Positions 1-4,983 of a stretch of DNA of 6,071 nucleotides are shown piece after piece. The notes under the pieces are model-generated. The model made no database searches. It saw only the letters and a list, made by a program, of their open reading frames with translations, and was not told the origin of the DNA. Made by a program: the position numbers and the translations under genes. The DNA comes from Oscillospiraceae bacterium UBA3851 (GTDB taxonomy: Bacteria; Bacillota; Clostridia; Oscillospirales; Oscillospiraceae), in the NCBI GenBank assembly GCA_002392625.1, contig DGHJ01000014.1, forward strand, positions 2,325 through 8,395. The letters run 5' to 3'. Position 1 is the first letter of the stretch. Each line of letters begins with the position of its first letter.

Positions 1-20
1 GCCGCTTTTTTGACAAGCTG

Positions 21-54
21 AAGGCGCGCCCATCGGGCGCGGCCTTGTGTTTTG
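21..54 (+). terminator. possible terminator of an upstream gene
   Basis: The arms at 21-31 (AAGGCGCGCCC) and 35-46 (GGGCGCGGCCTT) pair around an ATC loop with one bulged G, and a T-rich run TTGTGTTTT follows. This would end transcription entering from the left. Bases 1-11 (GCCGC followed by six T) also look like the trailing half of a hairpin terminator cut by the window edge, so the upstream gene probably ends outside the window. The T-tract is interrupted and overlaps the proposed -35 of the next gene, so confidence is modest. Confidence 0.35.
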
Positions 55-73
55 GTAAAGTGTGTGCTACGAT
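45..73 (+). promoter_or_regulatory. sigma-A-type promoter with extended -10 for the 94-636 gene
   Basis: A -35-like TTGTGT (45-50) lies 17 bp from TACGAT (68-73). The -10 is preceded by TG one base upstream (65-66), which makes an extended -10 that can compensate for the weak -35. The ribosome site and ATG follow within 25 bases, giving a very short leader. Confidence 0.45.
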
Positions 74-93
74 GTGGGCAAGAGGTGATTCGC

Positions 94-636
94 ATGAAAA
101 AGCCGTCACGTATAGAGAGAAAGCTGGACAGGGAACTGGAAAAGTACAGCCGGGCGGAGGTCTCTTCTGTCAGAGTCGGAGCATGGGCGGAAGCAAAGGA
201 ATCGTTTTTGGGACATGGGTTCAAAGAAAAGGACGGGTATCTCGTTCAAAAGAAGCTGTCCTTCTGGAAAACGGTTTCCTGTGACTGTGTGATGCACGTC
301 GAAACCGAAGATGTTCTCCAGGGACTGCACCGTGCTTACGAGCGAAGTAAGCACATCAAGGAACTGAACTTTGATACCTTTGGCGGTACGTGTTTTATTT
401 CCCTGCTGTTCAAGGAACAGGTGACGCAGGAGGAATTACAAAGCCTAGTGCGGGTCCAGGCGAGTACGATCGCTGTTGAGGGGACGATCGGCATGCGGCA
501 AAAGGGAGAGAATCAGCTGTTCGTCCTTGTGGACAAATCCACCGGTAAAGGTTACTTTGTGGACGCCTCCCCCGCGGTGGGAGCCGTCTATACCCACGGC
601 TGTAAGGTGCTGTATACGGTTTTTGGCAAGCAATGA
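94..636 (+). CDS. hypothetical protein, 180 aa
   Basis: I do not recognise the family. The start is the ATG at 94: AGAGGTGA (81-88) lies 5 bases upstream, while the longer reading from TTG at 52 has no ribosome site and would overlap the promoter. The product has no signal peptide or membrane segment and is probably cytoplasmic. The first 20 residues are highly charged and likely helical (MKKPSRIERKLDRELEKY). The rest alternates short strands and helices, with Cys at 63, 65, 100 and 170 but no clear metal motif. The C-terminal part (about 142-177: QLFVLVDKSTGKGYFVDASP onward) looks like a compact beta structure. It forms a single-gene unit with its own promoter and terminator. Its base composition is closer to 50% GC by eye than that of the GC-rich genes to its right. 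A real gene is well supported by the start context and terminator; its function is unknown. Confidence 0.8.
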   Translation: MKKPSRIERKLDRELEKYSRAEVSSVRVGAWAEAKESFLGHGFKEKDGYLVQKKLSFWKTVSCDCVMHVETEDVLQGLHRAYERSKHIKELNFDTFGGTCFISLLFKEQVTQEELQSLVRVQASTIAVEGTIGMRQKGENQLFVLVDKSTGKGYFVDASPAVGAVYTHGCKVLYTVFGKQ

Positions 637-665
637 CCGTCTGATAACAGAAAAGGGTTTTGATG

Positions 666-696
666 AAAATGCCGCCCGTTGTTGGGCGGCATTTTT
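666..696 (+). terminator. intrinsic terminator of the 94-636 gene
   Basis: A perfect 12-bp stem (AAAATGCCGCCC at 666-677 with GGGCGGCATTTT at 684-695) closes a GTTGTT loop and ends in five T. It lies 30 bases after the stop codon. The A-run on the left arm would also give a U-tract on the minus strand, so it could act in both directions. Confidence 0.9.
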
Positions 697-707
697 GACA
701 ATATGAC

Positions 708-832
708 CCCTCATCCGTCACGGCTTCGCCGAGCCACCTCCCCCAGCGGGGGAAGACTTTTACATGGGTGCGGCAGCGGAAAGGCTTCCCCCCCTGGGGG
801 AAGCTGTCAGCCGTCAGGCTGACTGATAAGGG
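708..832. repeat. MITE-like palindromic intergenic repeat, 125 bp
   Basis: The ends are imperfect terminal inverted repeats: CCCTCATCCGTCA (708-720) and TGACTGATAAGGG (820-832), matching at 11 of 13 positions. Inside are three hairpins: CCCCC-AGC-GGGGG (740-752), GCTTCCCCC-CCT-GGGGGAAGC (784-804, 9-bp stem) and GTCAGCC-GTCA-GGCTGAC (806-823). There is no ORF. I remember very similar elements scattered between genes in Faecalibacterium and other Oscillospirales, which suggests a non-autonomous mobile or processed repeat. It sits between the convergent ends of two genes, and its G/C hairpins may also help stop transcription of the minus-strand peptidase gene. I saw no convincing target-site duplication. 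Confidence 0.75.
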
Positions 833-868
833 CGATTTTGCGGTGGGCCGTAAAGACGCCCTTGCGAT

Positions 869-2611
869 TTACGCCGCGTTCAGGTAGCCGCCCAGGTTGG
901 CGTCCACGATCCGGTCCACCAGCGCCAGGTTGTGGGCGGCGCGGCCGGGGGCGAAGGGACTTTCCAGCCCCACCCGCTCCAGCTCGGAGAGGAAGGCGTC
1001 CTCCTCCCAGTCCAGCAGGTCCTCGTAGATCGCTGCGCCGGCGCCGGGCGTTTCCATCTCCTTTTCCAGGATCTGCACCGCCGCGTCAGCGCTGACGCAG
1101 TAGCTGATCACGTAGAACGGATAGTCAAAGAGATGGCTCACCTGGGTCCAGTAGTAGGGGCAGACCTCCTCTCCGGCGGTGGCGTCTGCGCCGAACCGCA
1201 GGGAGGTCTCCAGCGCCAGGGCGTTCAGGTTTTCCACCGTCAGCGCCTCGTCGGGCAGCGCGAAGGCGCGGGTCTCGAAATCGGCGTAGGCGGTCTGCTC
1301 GGCGTAGATGCTCAGGTTGGACAGCAGGTGCAGCAGCAACAGGTTGCGGTAGCCGCCGGCCGTGAGCAGGTCCTTGCTCTTGAGCAGGGCCAGATTGGCC
1401 ATGGCCTGGGAATAGGTCTCGGACAGGTCCAGGCTGCCGGTGGCGTTGTAGTTGCAGTAGGCGTCGGCGAAGTGGCCGAACTCGTGGGCAAAGTCCAGAA
1501 AATCCTCCACGTCGCCATAGGCGCCCACGTAGCAGAAGGGCGCGTCATAGCTGTCCAAATAGGTGGTGTAGGCGCCGGGGGCCTTGTTGACGCCGGCGTC
1601 CACGTCGTAGAGATTGTAATCCTTCATGAAGGAATAGGCGGCGGTCACGGTCTTGCCCATATCCGCCGTGGCGTCCCCCAGCAGATTCACCAGCTTTCTG
1701 GGGGAGAGGGCGTCGTAAGACACCTGGGAATAGGGGTCCGACGCCATGAACGAGCGGTAATATGCCGCTGCCGTCCCCGCCACGTCGTCCAGATAAGAGC
1801 GGACCTGGTCGGGGGTGTACTCCCGGCCGAAGACGGCGAACTGGTATTCCTCGTAGCTGTCGAAGCTCAGCTCCTTTGCCAGCTCGCGCCGCACCTTGAT
1901 CAACTCGATGTAAATGGGCGCCGCCGCCTCGTTGACGGCCCGGCAGTAGGCCAGCTTGGCCGCGCGATAGTCCGCATCGCTGAGGGCCGGGTCGGCGATG
2001 TACTCCGTGTAGCTGACGGTCCGGCCGTCCAGCCGGATCTCGTCCAGCTGCATCACCCGGTAATAGTCCAGCAGGAGGCTGTTCTCCCGGTCCATCAGCT
2101 CCAGCGCCCTGTCGGAATAGCGGTAGTCGCTTTGCTGATCGTATCCGGCTAGCAGCCGCGCGGACACGGGCGCGTCCGAGGCGGCGCAGGCGACCAGCAG
2201 CCGGTCCAGCCATTCCTCGATCCTGACCTCAGCTGACGTGCAGAATTCGTGTTCCGCCGCCCAGTCCTCGTCGGACTGGTCAATGTCGGCGTGGAGGGAG
2301 GCCAGGGTGTCCATGGTGTAAAAATCGTCGTAGGCGTCCCAGCACTCGTTCAGCTGCTTGGTGAGGGCGTCGCCGTCCTTGCCGGAGGCGCTTTGCGCAT
2401 ATGTCGTGGCGGAGGTGAACAGCTCCTCCAGCGCGTCCATGTCCGGCCGCTCATAGACCATCTGGTCAAAGGGCACCATATCGCCCCCGCGCAGGCGGGA
2501 GAGGAGCAGCCGGCGGATGTCGGTGCAGCCGCTCAGCAGCAGCACCAGAGCCAGGCCCAGGGCTGCGACGCGCAGGATGGGCCGTCTCGTTGTTTGTTCG
2601 TTTCGGGTCAT
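869..2611 (-). CDS. M3-family (oligoendopeptidase F-like) zinc metallopeptidase lipoprotein, 580 aa
   Basis: A predicted extracytoplasmic, membrane-anchored zinc peptidase that would cleave oligopeptides outside the cell. The N-terminus has Arg residues, a hydrophobic segment (about 14-26) and the lipobox LSGC with Cys29 as the lipidated residue. The catalytic motif HEFGH is at 376-380: His376 and His380 bind zinc and Glu377 is the catalytic base. Glu398 in SETYSQAM is the likely third ligand, at the place of the AEVAS Glu of M3 enzymes. Near the C-terminus YPFYVISYCVSADAA (497-511) resembles the conserved M3 segment with substrate-positioning Tyr residues. The length is normal for the family plus a signal. 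The ATG at 2611 has AGGAG (2618-2622, minus strand) 6 bases upstream. It is monocistronic as far as visible and divergent from the 2823 regulator. The family is confident; the exact subfamily and substrate are not. Most M3 oligoendopeptidases are cytosolic, so the lipoprotein form is notable. Confidence 0.92.
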   Translation of the reverse strand: MTRNEQTTRRPILRVAALGLALVLLLSGCTDIRRLLLSRLRGGDMVPFDQMVYERPDMDALEELFTSATTYAQSASGKDGDALTKQLNECWDAYDDFYTMDTLASLHADIDQSDEDWAAEHEFCTSAEVRIEEWLDRLLVACAASDAPVSARLLAGYDQQSDYRYSDRALELMDRENSLLLDYYRVMQLDEIRLDGRTVSYTEYIADPALSDADYRAAKLAYCRAVNEAAAPIYIELIKVRRELAKELSFDSYEEYQFAVFGREYTPDQVRSYLDDVAGTAAAYYRSFMASDPYSQVSYDALSPRKLVNLLGDATADMGKTVTAAYSFMKDYNLYDVDAGVNKAPGAYTTYLDSYDAPFCYVGAYGDVEDFLDFAHEFGHFADAYCNYNATGSLDLSETYSQAMANLALLKSKDLLTAGGYRNLLLLHLLSNLSIYAEQTAYADFETRAFALPDEALTVENLNALALETSLRFGADATAGEEVCPYYWTQVSHLFDYPFYVISYCVSADAAVQILEKEMETPGAGAAIYEDLLDWEEDAFLSELERVGLESPFAPGRAAHNLALVDRIVDANLGGYLNAA

Positions 2612-2655
2612 GTCGTTCTCCTTCGTATGGCGAAATGGTGGCGCTTCCTGTCACT

Positions 2656-2685
2656 ATCATAACACGCCGGGCGACAAAAAGGCAA
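2656..2685 (-). promoter_or_regulatory. candidate promoter of the M3 lipoprotein peptidase gene
   Basis: On the minus strand TATGAT (2656-2661) is a good -10, with TTGCCT (2680-2685) as a -35 at 18 bp spacing. It lies about 45 bases upstream of the ATG, back to back with the promoter of the 2823 gene about 70 bp away. The -10 is convincing; the -35 matches the consensus at only 4 of 6 bases. Confidence 0.45.
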
Positions 2686-2714
2686 CCGTTTCGACCTTTT
2701 TGGCAGAAAACACA

Positions 2715-2745
2715 TCCAACCTGCGGTTGGAAACGATCTCCAACC
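2715..2745. promoter_or_regulatory. possible operator: three TCCAACC half-sites
   Basis: TCCAACC occurs at 2715-2721, inverted as GGTTGGA at 2725-2731 (a 7-bp palindrome with a TGC centre), and again direct at 2739-2745, ten bases before the -35 of the 2823 regulator gene. A weaker ACCAAC sits just after the -10 (2785-2790). The cluster lies between two divergent promoters, a usual position for an autoregulatory XRE site. No T-tract follows, so it is not a terminator. The binding protein is inferred only. Confidence 0.25.
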
Positions 2746-2754
2746 ACGAAAGGC

Positions 2755-2782
2755 TTGCTTTTTTCCCCGCCTCTCGTATACT
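2755..2782 (+). promoter_or_regulatory. sigma-A-type promoter of the XRE/solenoid regulator gene
   Basis: TTGCTT (2755-2760), a 16-bp spacer and TATACT (2777-2782) lie 40 bases before the ATG. The -10 is near consensus. Confidence 0.6.
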
Positions 2783-2822
2783 AAAACCAACGTCGCGACA
2801 CAAACGGAAAGGAGCGAACAAA

Positions 2823-3560
2823 ATGGAACAGATCTATTTCGGCGAGCGGATCGCCGCGTATCGAAAGGAACGGGGGCTGACCCAGGAGGGTCTAGCCCAG
2901 CGGCTGGGCGTCACCAATCAGGCGGTGAGCAAGTGGGAGAGCGACCAGTGCTGCCCGGACATCATGCTGCTGCCTGCACTGGCGGACGAGTTCGGCGTCA
3001 GCCTGGACGAGCTGTTCGGCCGCAGCGTGCCCGCACCGGTCACGGTGCCGGAGCAGCCGGCGCAGACCGTGGTGGACGACCTCCCCTGGCCCGATGACGA
3101 GGACCTGCGTGCGGTATGCTACGTAGGCCATCGGCTCATGGACTTCACGGACACCAACGAGCGGAAGGTGAGCCTGGGCGGCCTTTTGAATATGCACATT
3201 GGCGCCGGACAGCCGGCGGAGCTGCACTTCTCCGGCAGCGTGCGGGATATCCACTCCGCCTTCGGCGTGGTGGTGGAAAACGGCGACGTGGGCGGCGACG
3301 TCCACGCCCAGGACGGCGTTCAGTGCGGCGCCGTGGGCGGCAGCGTGACCGCAGGGGACGGGGTCAACTGCGGCGACGTGGGCGGAAACGTGACCGCCGG
3401 GGACGGGGTCAACTGCGGCAACGTGTGCGGCAGCGTCAAGGCCGGCGACAGTGTCTCCTGCGGCGACGTGCAGGGCGACGCCGAGGCCGGCGACAGCATC
3501 GTCTGCGCGGATATCGGCGGCAGCGTCCGCGCCGACCGGGTCGTCGGCGGCGCGCAGTAA
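2823..3560 (+). CDS. XRE-family HTH regulator with C-terminal Gly-Asp-Val solenoid repeats, 245 aa
   Basis: A predicted DNA-binding regulator. Residues 6-65 form a Cro/C1-type HTH domain (GERIAAYRKERGLTQEGLAQ, then recognition-helix region NQAVSKWES, ending SLDELFG). A Pro-rich linker (about 68-92) follows, then a conserved-looking stretch (95-153) and six 15-residue units (154-243) of the form GDVGGxVxAGDGVxC, probably a beta-solenoid. Cys168, 183, 198, 213 and 228 fall at exactly 15-residue spacing, so they would stack in a ladder; Cys202 is extra. I remember similar HTH proteins with GDVGGDV repeats in gut Clostridia, without an established role for the repeats. The start is ATG 2823, with AAAGGAG (2808-2814) 8 bases upstream; longer in-frame readings run back through the peptidase leader and are spurious. 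It lies 130 bp upstream of lipoprotein A, on the same strand, with no clear terminator between, so it may control or be partly co-transcribed with that gene. DNA binding is confident; ligand and target are unknown. Confidence 0.9.
   Translation: MEQIYFGERIAAYRKERGLTQEGLAQRLGVTNQAVSKWESDQCCPDIMLLPALADEFGVSLDELFGRSVPAPVTVPEQPAQTVVDDLPWPDDEDLRAVCYVGHRLMDFTDTNERKVSLGGLLNMHIGAGQPAELHFSGSVRDIHSAFGVVVENGDVGGDVHAQDGVQCGAVGGSVTAGDGVNCGDVGGNVTAGDGVNCGNVCGSVKAGDSVSCGDVQGDAEAGDSIVCADIGGSVRADRVVGGAQ
3282..3551 (+). repeat. six tandem 45-bp coding repeats (15-aa solenoid units)
   Basis: Units start at 3282, 3327, 3372, 3417, 3462 and 3507. Units 2 and 3 are the most alike in DNA, sharing GTGACCGC and GGGGACGGGGTCAACTGC, which suggests recent duplication; the outer units have diverged. 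The last unit lacks the terminal Cys and looks like a capping repeat. It is in frame throughout and belongs to the regulator above. Confidence 0.85.
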
Positions 3561-3613
3561 GGGGCAAGCCAACCGCCCCGGTGGGATCCCGGCGGGATGA
3601 CCTCACTTTATGC

Positions 3614-3642
3614 TTGAATGTTCACCGAAATCGGGGTATAGT
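3614..3642 (+). promoter_or_regulatory. sigma-A-type promoter of lipoprotein A
   Basis: TTGAAT (3614-3619), a 17-bp spacer and TATAGT (3637-3642). This segment aligns without gaps with the lipoprotein B promoter at 4905-4933, having the same -35, the same spacing and a similar -10. Confidence 0.75.
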
Positions 3643-3661
3643 ATGTTTGATCCATTTCGGT
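3624..3661. promoter_or_regulatory. candidate operator flanking the lipoprotein A -10
   Basis: ACCGAAAT (3624-3631) and ATTTCGGT (3654-3661) form a perfect 8-bp inverted repeat bracketing the -10 and start site. The core ACCG-to-CGGT distance (34 bases start to start) equals that in the lipoprotein B promoter (4915 and 4949). Its position would allow repression by a dimeric or looping regulator; the neighbouring XRE proteins are the obvious candidates. This is inference from conservation. Confidence 0.4.
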
Positions 3662-3690
3662 TGCCGGCAAGGCAAAAAGGAGGCGCGCGG

Positions 3691-4440
3691 ATGAACAGAC
3701 GCTGGATGAGAGCGGCGGCAGCGGCCATGCTGCTGCTCCTGCTGCTGGCCGGGTGCGGCAAGGCCTCGCACGAGGGCGAGGTCCAGATCCCCGGCGGGAA
3801 AATGAAGGGCCGCAACTACCAGGACGTGGAGGAGATATTCCGGCAGCAGGGCTTCACAAATATCCGGACGGAGAAGCTGGAGGATCTGGTCCTGGGCTGG
3901 CTGACCAAGGACGGCGACGTGGAGGAGGTCTCTGTGGCCGGCGCCACGGATTATACCGCCAACAAGTGGGTCCCGGCGGACACCAGAGTGGTGATCCGGT
4001 ACCACACGTTCCCCGCCGGCAGCGGCAAAGAGGGCTCCGGCACGACGGACCAGCCGTCGGAGCAGACCGTTGTTTACTCCACCAACGACGAGGAGACGGT
4101 GAAAAACGGCAACTCCGGCGTGTACGCCTACAAGAGCAGCGGCGAGGACGGGGACGAATATTATATCATCGACTTCGAGGAGGCTGCCGTGTATCGCTTC
4201 AGCGACAGCGACGGGACCTGCCAGCGGGTGAAGATGGTGTCCGGTGATCTGAACGACGGATTGGTCATCACCTATCACAACGGGGGCGATGTTCGATCCG
4301 GCAGTCTGCGCTTTGAGCGGAAAAATCAGCCGGAGCGGCTGATCGTACAGGAGGCGGACGGCACGGAGCGCACCTTCGAGCCCGCGGGCCTGCGGGAGGC
4401 CCTGGCCATCCGGGATGCGAAAACCCTGGTGGACTATTGA
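3691..4440 (+). CDS. lipoprotein A with PASTA-like domain, 249 aa
   Basis: A predicted surface lipoprotein. The N-terminus is MNRRWMR followed by an Ala/Leu hydrophobic stretch and the lipobox LAGC with Cys22. Residues 40-108 (GRNYQDVEEIF...GFTNI...VPADTRVVIRYHTFP) have the pattern of a PASTA-like fold: a G-xx-DVE helix, the GF-x-N-I turn and a terminal strand. Across this stretch it matches lipoprotein B at 51 of 69 positions by my count. A Gly/Ser-rich linker (109-125) leads to a beta-rich C-terminal domain (about 127-249) that I do not recognise and that is absent from B. AAGGAGG (3677-3683) lies 7 bases before the ATG; the upstream in-frame reading from 3610 crosses the promoter and lacks a signal sequence. 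It is downstream of the XRE/solenoid regulator. PASTA domains usually bind cell-wall muropeptides or beta-lactams, but no ligand can be read here. Export and anchoring are confident; the function is unknown. Confidence 0.9.
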   Translation: MNRRWMRAAAAAMLLLLLLAGCGKASHEGEVQIPGGKMKGRNYQDVEEIFRQQGFTNIRTEKLEDLVLGWLTKDGDVEEVSVAGATDYTANKWVPADTRVVIRYHTFPAGSGKEGSGTTDQPSEQTVVYSTNDEETVKNGNSGVYAYKSSGEDGDEYYIIDFEEAAVYRFSDSDGTCQRVKMVSGDLNDGLVITYHNGGDVRSGSLRFERKNQPERLIVQEADGTERTFEPAGLREALAIRDAKTLVDY

Positions 4441-4466
4441 CGCATCATCGGTCCGGAAAACCTTCA

Positions 4467-4514
4467 TGACAATACGACACCCGGCAGAAAGCTCTGCCGG
4501 GTGTCGTATTGTCA
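4467..4514. repeat. perfect hairpin with 22-bp arms after lipoprotein A
   Basis: The left arm 4467-4488 and right arm 4493-4514 are exact reverse complements around an AAGC loop, 26 bases after the stop of lipoprotein A. It is the natural candidate for ending that transcript, but only scattered T follow (GTATTGTCA is itself part of the arm), so it is not a textbook intrinsic terminator. It could instead stabilise the 3' end or be a palindromic repeat unit. Confidence 0.75.
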
Positions 4515-4520
4515 CGCGGG

Positions 4521-4603
4521 AACACGGGGCGTCGGGGACGCCGCCCCCTACGGGGGGAGCACCAAGGGCAATCTGTAGGGGCGCTCACTCCGTGTCCGCC
4601 CAG
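4521..4603. repeat. GTAGGGG-type intergenic repeat, inverted pair
   Basis: CCCCTAC (4545-4551) and GTAGGGG (4575-4581) face each other. The left half carries GCGTC-GGG-GACGC (4529-4541) within a longer GGGGC/GCCCC stem. The right half runs GTAGGGGCGCTCAC and ends GTCCGCCC (4594-4601), where GGGCG can pair with CGCCC. I remember repeats beginning GTAGGGGCG with a palindromic G/C body as common between genes in gut Clostridia. No coding potential is visible. With the preceding hairpin it fills most of the 204-bp gap; the remaining 4604-4644 shows nothing distinct. Confidence 0.5.
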
Positions 4604-4644
4604 GGGATCGCGGAAAAAAGGACCGCCGCGTCCTGCCGCTCTTG

Positions 4645-4881
4645 TTATTCTGAAGCCTTATCGGAACCGTCGACGGAAGACGGCTCCTCGATATATTCCA
4701 TAATGTCTCCCACGGAGCAATTCAAAATTTTGCAGAACACCTCGATGGTGTGGGTGCTGACGCTCTCGTTTCGTTTCAGCCGGGTGATCTGGGCCGGGCT
4801 GATATGGTACTTCTTGATTAGAGCATATTGCGTGACGCCGCGCTCCCGCATGGTTTTCCAAAGCCCGTCAAACGAAATCAT
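4645..4881 (-). CDS. small XRE-family (YozG-like, Cro/C1 HTH) regulator, 78 aa
   Basis: A predicted DNA-binding protein consisting almost only of a Cro/C1-type HTH. Residues 4-15 form the first helix (FDGLWKTMRERG), TQYALIKKY is the second helix, SPAQITRLKRNE the recognition-helix region, then THTIEVFCKILNCSVGDIMEYI to residue 64, followed by a short acidic polar tail. This matches the compact HTH_26/YozG-like group. The start is the ATG at 4881: AAAGTGAGG (4892-4900, minus strand) lies 10 bases upstream, whereas the TTG at 4890 would sit one base from it. It is divergent from lipoprotein B with about 100 bp between start codons, an arrangement typical of a local repressor of the divergent gene and of itself. 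A minus-strand promoter is unclear: TTAACC (4950-4955) with TATACA (4926-4931) at 18 bp is the best I see, and it overlaps the candidate operator. Confidence 0.88.
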   Translation of the reverse strand: MISFDGLWKTMRERGVTQYALIKKYHISPAQITRLKRNESVSTHTIEVFCKILNCSVGDIMEYIEEPSSVDGSDKASE

Positions 4882-4904
4882 AACACCCAAGCCTCACTTT
4901 CTGC

Positions 4905-4933
4905 TTGAATGTTAACCGAAAACAGTGTATATT
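4905..4933 (+). promoter_or_regulatory. sigma-A-type promoter of lipoprotein B
   Basis: TTGAAT (4905-4910), a 17-bp spacer and TATATT (4928-4933). It is homologous to the lipoprotein A promoter: 28 of the first 30 bases from 4892 match 3601-3630. Confidence 0.75.
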
Positions 4934-4956
4934 AATATTAACCAATAACGGTTAAT
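4911..4956. promoter_or_regulatory. candidate XRE operator in the divergent regulator/lipoprotein B region
   Basis: Three copies of one half-site are present: GTTAACC (4911-4917) just after the -35, ATTAACC (4937-4943) and inverted GGTTAAT (4950-4956). The last two form a palindrome with a 6-base centre just downstream of the -10. The outer TTAACCG (4912-4918) and CGGTTAA (4949-4955) are also perfect inverts. A protein bound here would block the lipoprotein B promoter and probably that of the regulator. The divergent XRE protein is the likely ligand by position. Confidence 0.5.
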
Positions 4957-4983
4957 GTCAGGGTGAAAAGAAAGGGGGATATC

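Noticed and set aside
10..15. Perfect TTGACA considered as the -35 of the first gene
   Set aside because: No -10 occurs 16-18 bp downstream, where a G/C hairpin lies instead.
932..2152. Long plus-strand open frame (406 codons) opposite the peptidase gene
   Set aside because: It is a Val/Gly/Gln-rich low-complexity shadow of a GC-rich gene; the minus strand has the lipobox, HEFGH motif and ribosome site.
3282..3551. Regular 45-bp repeats considered as a CRISPR array
   Set aside because: There are no unique spacers; the repeats are contiguous, in frame and encode a solenoid.
2892..3572. Minus-strand frame of 226 codons opposite the XRE/solenoid gene
   Set aside because: Its Ala/His/Val repeats only mirror the 45-bp coding repeats of the plus strand.
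3561..3600. GGGGC...GCCCC and GGGATCCC considered as a terminator after the XRE/solenoid gene
   Set aside because: The stems are short and no T-run follows, so read-through into lipoprotein A remains possible.
4415..4915. Plus-strand frame across the gap and the small XRE gene
   Set aside because: It runs through a long hairpin and an intergenic repeat, and antisense to a clear HTH gene; no start context.
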